In this document: positions 62,752 through 64,000 of the stretch, piece by piece
How positions within the stretch are numbered: the stretch's first letter is position 1
How the letters are laid out: every line of letters begins with the position of its first letter
DNA from: Peribacillus butanolivorans
GTDB taxonomy: Bacteria > Bacillota > Bacilli > Bacillales > DSM-1321
Assembly (NCBI RefSeq): GCF_001273755.1
Contig: NZ_LGYA01000001.1
Span: 2,388,214 to 2,452,213 of the forward strand
Direction of reading: 5' to 3'
DNA: 64,000 nucleotides
Program-made: the position numbers and the translations under genes
Notes under the pieces: generated by a model
Told to the model about the DNA's origin: nothing
The model's input: only the letters and a program-made list of their open reading frames with translations
Databases searched by the model: none

Positions 62752-63123
62752 TCACTTTTTATGCAACTCATTCCATTTCTTAACCAAACGCTTCGGTGCC
62801 GCCCGTAAATAGGCTTCTTGTATTAGATCGGTCAATTCATCCCAGTCTTCCCTATCCGGATTTTGAATAGAGACCCAACCGTGATGTCCTATATACGGTG
62901 TTTTGAAAAAATTCTCTTTCTGTAGCAATAATTCTTGAGTGTCCCGATCTGACTTGAAAGATAAGCTGAATCCTTTCTCGCTTTCACCTGAAATCACGAA
63001 GGATTTTCCATTGATTTTAAAAGTATTGTGACCGAAACCGTCAATAAGTTCAACAGCTTCGGGCAGCGCAAGACAGATATTGCGTACATTTTCAAGCATG
63101 CCTGCCGTGTCTTGTAATTTCAT
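62752..63123 (-). CDS. MmcQ/YjbR family protein
   Basis: 123 residues: VRNICLALPEAVELIDGFGH, NTFKINGKSFVISGESEKG, LSFKSDRDTQELLLQKENFF, KTPYIGHHGWVSIQNPDRED, LIQEAYLRAAPKRLVKKW. This is the YjbR fold (cyan-type DNA-binding-like domain); the cellular role is unknown. ATG 63123 is 25 bases after the VOC gene, so the two may share a transcript. Confidence 0.9.
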   Translation of the reverse strand: MKLQDTAGMLENVRNICLALPEAVELIDGFGHNTFKINGKSFVISGESEKGFSLSFKSDRDTQELLLQKENFFKTPYIGHHGWVSIQNPDREDWDELTDLIQEAYLRAAPKRLVKKWNELHKK

Positions 63124-63147
63124 GTTTTAATTCACCTATTATCGAAT

Positions 63148-63543
63148 CTATTTTGCATTCACATCTGGTTGATGAATTCCGAATATATTGCCTTCGGTAT
63201 CAATATAGTATCCTTGCCACGCCATTCCAGGCAGGGCATATTTGGGCTTTGCGACCTTGCCGCCATTCTCCATAATTTTAGCTTCCGTTAAATCGTAATT
63301 TTCCACTCCCATTGTACAAGCAAATGCATTTAAAGCTTGGTTTGTTTCCGGCGGAGCACTTTGACGCTGCATCAAAGCACCATTGATCCCAAGTTCATTC
63401 TCATCGCCAGTTACAGCTCCAAAGTAAGGCATTCCTGCATAATCACTCCAATCTTGAAATGACCATCCGAATACCTCTCCATAAAACTTCTTTGCCCGTT
63501 CCATGTCATTCACATGAATTTCGAAATGAACTAATCTCCCCAT
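63148..63543 (-). CDS. VOC/glyoxalase-family protein
   Basis: 131 residues, one glyoxalase unit: GRLVHFEIHVNDMERAKKFY, GEVFGWSFQDWSDYAGMPYF, then GINGALMQRQSAPP and AWQGYYIDTEGNIFGIHQPD. The HFEIHVxDxxRAxxFY and DxEGNxFGIxQ motifs define the subgroup. Reaction unknown. ATG 63543 follows AGGAGGAAATC. It probably heads the VOC, MmcQ/YjbR and possibly aminotransferase run. Confidence 0.9.
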   Translation of the reverse strand: MGRLVHFEIHVNDMERAKKFYGEVFGWSFQDWSDYAGMPYFGAVTGDENELGINGALMQRQSAPPETNQALNAFACTMGVENYDLTEAKIMENGGKVAKPKYALPGMAWQGYYIDTEGNIFGIHQPDVNAK

Positions 63544-64000
63544 GATTTCCTCCTATTTTTTACAAGAATTAAAATTATTCAGTGTGTTCGCTTACAAATT
63601 CCTATTTATTATTATAACGGGTGTGGAAAAAAATTCAATTTTTATAAGAATATATTATTTTTAGTTGAGATTAAATCAATTTTTAGAGCCTCATCATACA
63701 TCCTGTCATAACTTTTTAGAAAGACCACAGGAGCCGTTCTTCAAATATAGTTAGTTCCGACCAACAGAATCGGCCCCATGTCCCTTCTACATATCTACTC
63801 AATTATTTTTTAAAAATTAATTGTGACACGCACTCCACATGTGTGGATGTTATTTGACGATACATGGAATGTTGGTGGAATAGCTTAATCCTAAAATATA
63901 GTAACTAATGATTAACAAACAGATTAATTCCTTAGATAGGCAACCTTTTATTATAATTATAAATAAATATAGCTTATCCTTCATTAATTTTTTTCCACAA
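63544..64000. other. Right-edge spacer
   Basis: 457 AT-rich bases. No gene with a ribosome binding site, no repeat and no clear terminator. It presumably holds the promoter for the leftward VOC gene. Confidence 0.4.

Overview
The window looks like a low-GC chromosomal stretch from an endospore-forming Bacillus-type Firmicute (Bacillaceae). The evidence is GGAGG-type ribosome binding sites, frequent TTG starts, a Spo0M-like protein, a sporulation-type histidine kinase, CysL-type control of cysJI, a c-di-AMP riboswitch next to kdp genes, and intergenic repeats of Bacillaceae character. No rRNA, tRNA or CRISPR array was seen. It is accessory chromosome: short metabolic operons separated by long, decayed AT-rich spacers with many gene fragments.

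Layout. 1-4.1 kb: a partial MFS exporter, a dead IS1182-family transposase beside a GC-rich inverted repeat, an MscS channel and a Spo0M-like protein. 4.8-11.4 kb: a YmaF-like histidine-motif protein, a small spore-type protein, a LEA-like repeat protein broken by a frameshift, a secreted M28 aminopeptidase, a ferritin-like pseudogene, a SPOR/phosphodiester glycosidase and a second transposase scrap. 11.4-13.8 kb: a LysR regulator divergent from a two-gene chromate transporter (second half frameshifted), with a 10-bp-arm inverted repeat between them. 14.7-18.1 kb: a PAS histidine kinase and an IS1341-type tnpB element. 18.1-23 kb: cysJI divergent from cysL. 23.3-29.1 kb: a lysozyme-like protein, two truncated convergent genes, an acetolactate-synthase-like enzyme, a VOC protein and a DUF2935 protein. 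29.6-36.7 kb: a catabolic operon (regulator, enolase-superfamily enzyme, YfcC transporter, M20D amidohydrolase, a citrate-lyase-beta remnant, AtuA and its small partner). 37-42.6 kb: a methyltransferase, an S9 peptidase and two tandem DUF2690 secreted proteins. 43-51 kb: a kdp locus. 52.9-60 kb: a secreted peptidoglycan-binding protein and a nitrilase / Na+ symporter / N-carbamoyl hydrolase / amidohydrolase cluster. 60-63.5 kb: an unknown Rossmann protein, a PLP aminotransferase, an MmcQ/YjbR protein and a VOC protein.

How the genes work together. The most complete system is the K+ locus. A sigma-A-like promoter and ydaO-type c-di-AMP aptamer with its own terminator lie upstream of an unnamed 32-residue membrane peptide, kdpF, kdpA, kdpB, kdpC and a tandemly duplicated, kinase-less KdpD; no KdpE is visible. 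cysL-cysJI forms a divergent sulfite-reduction module. The 29.6-36.7 kb and 53.6-59.5 kb clusters look like uptake-plus-hydrolysis pathways for amide or carboxylate substrates that the sequence does not identify.

Gene decay is conspicuous. At least a dozen genes are truncated or frameshifted. Some have in-frame stops and are certainly dead. Others (LEA-like, ChrA second half, YtcJ-like, an acidic small protein) differ from an open frame by one base, so real frameshift and consensus error cannot be told apart here.
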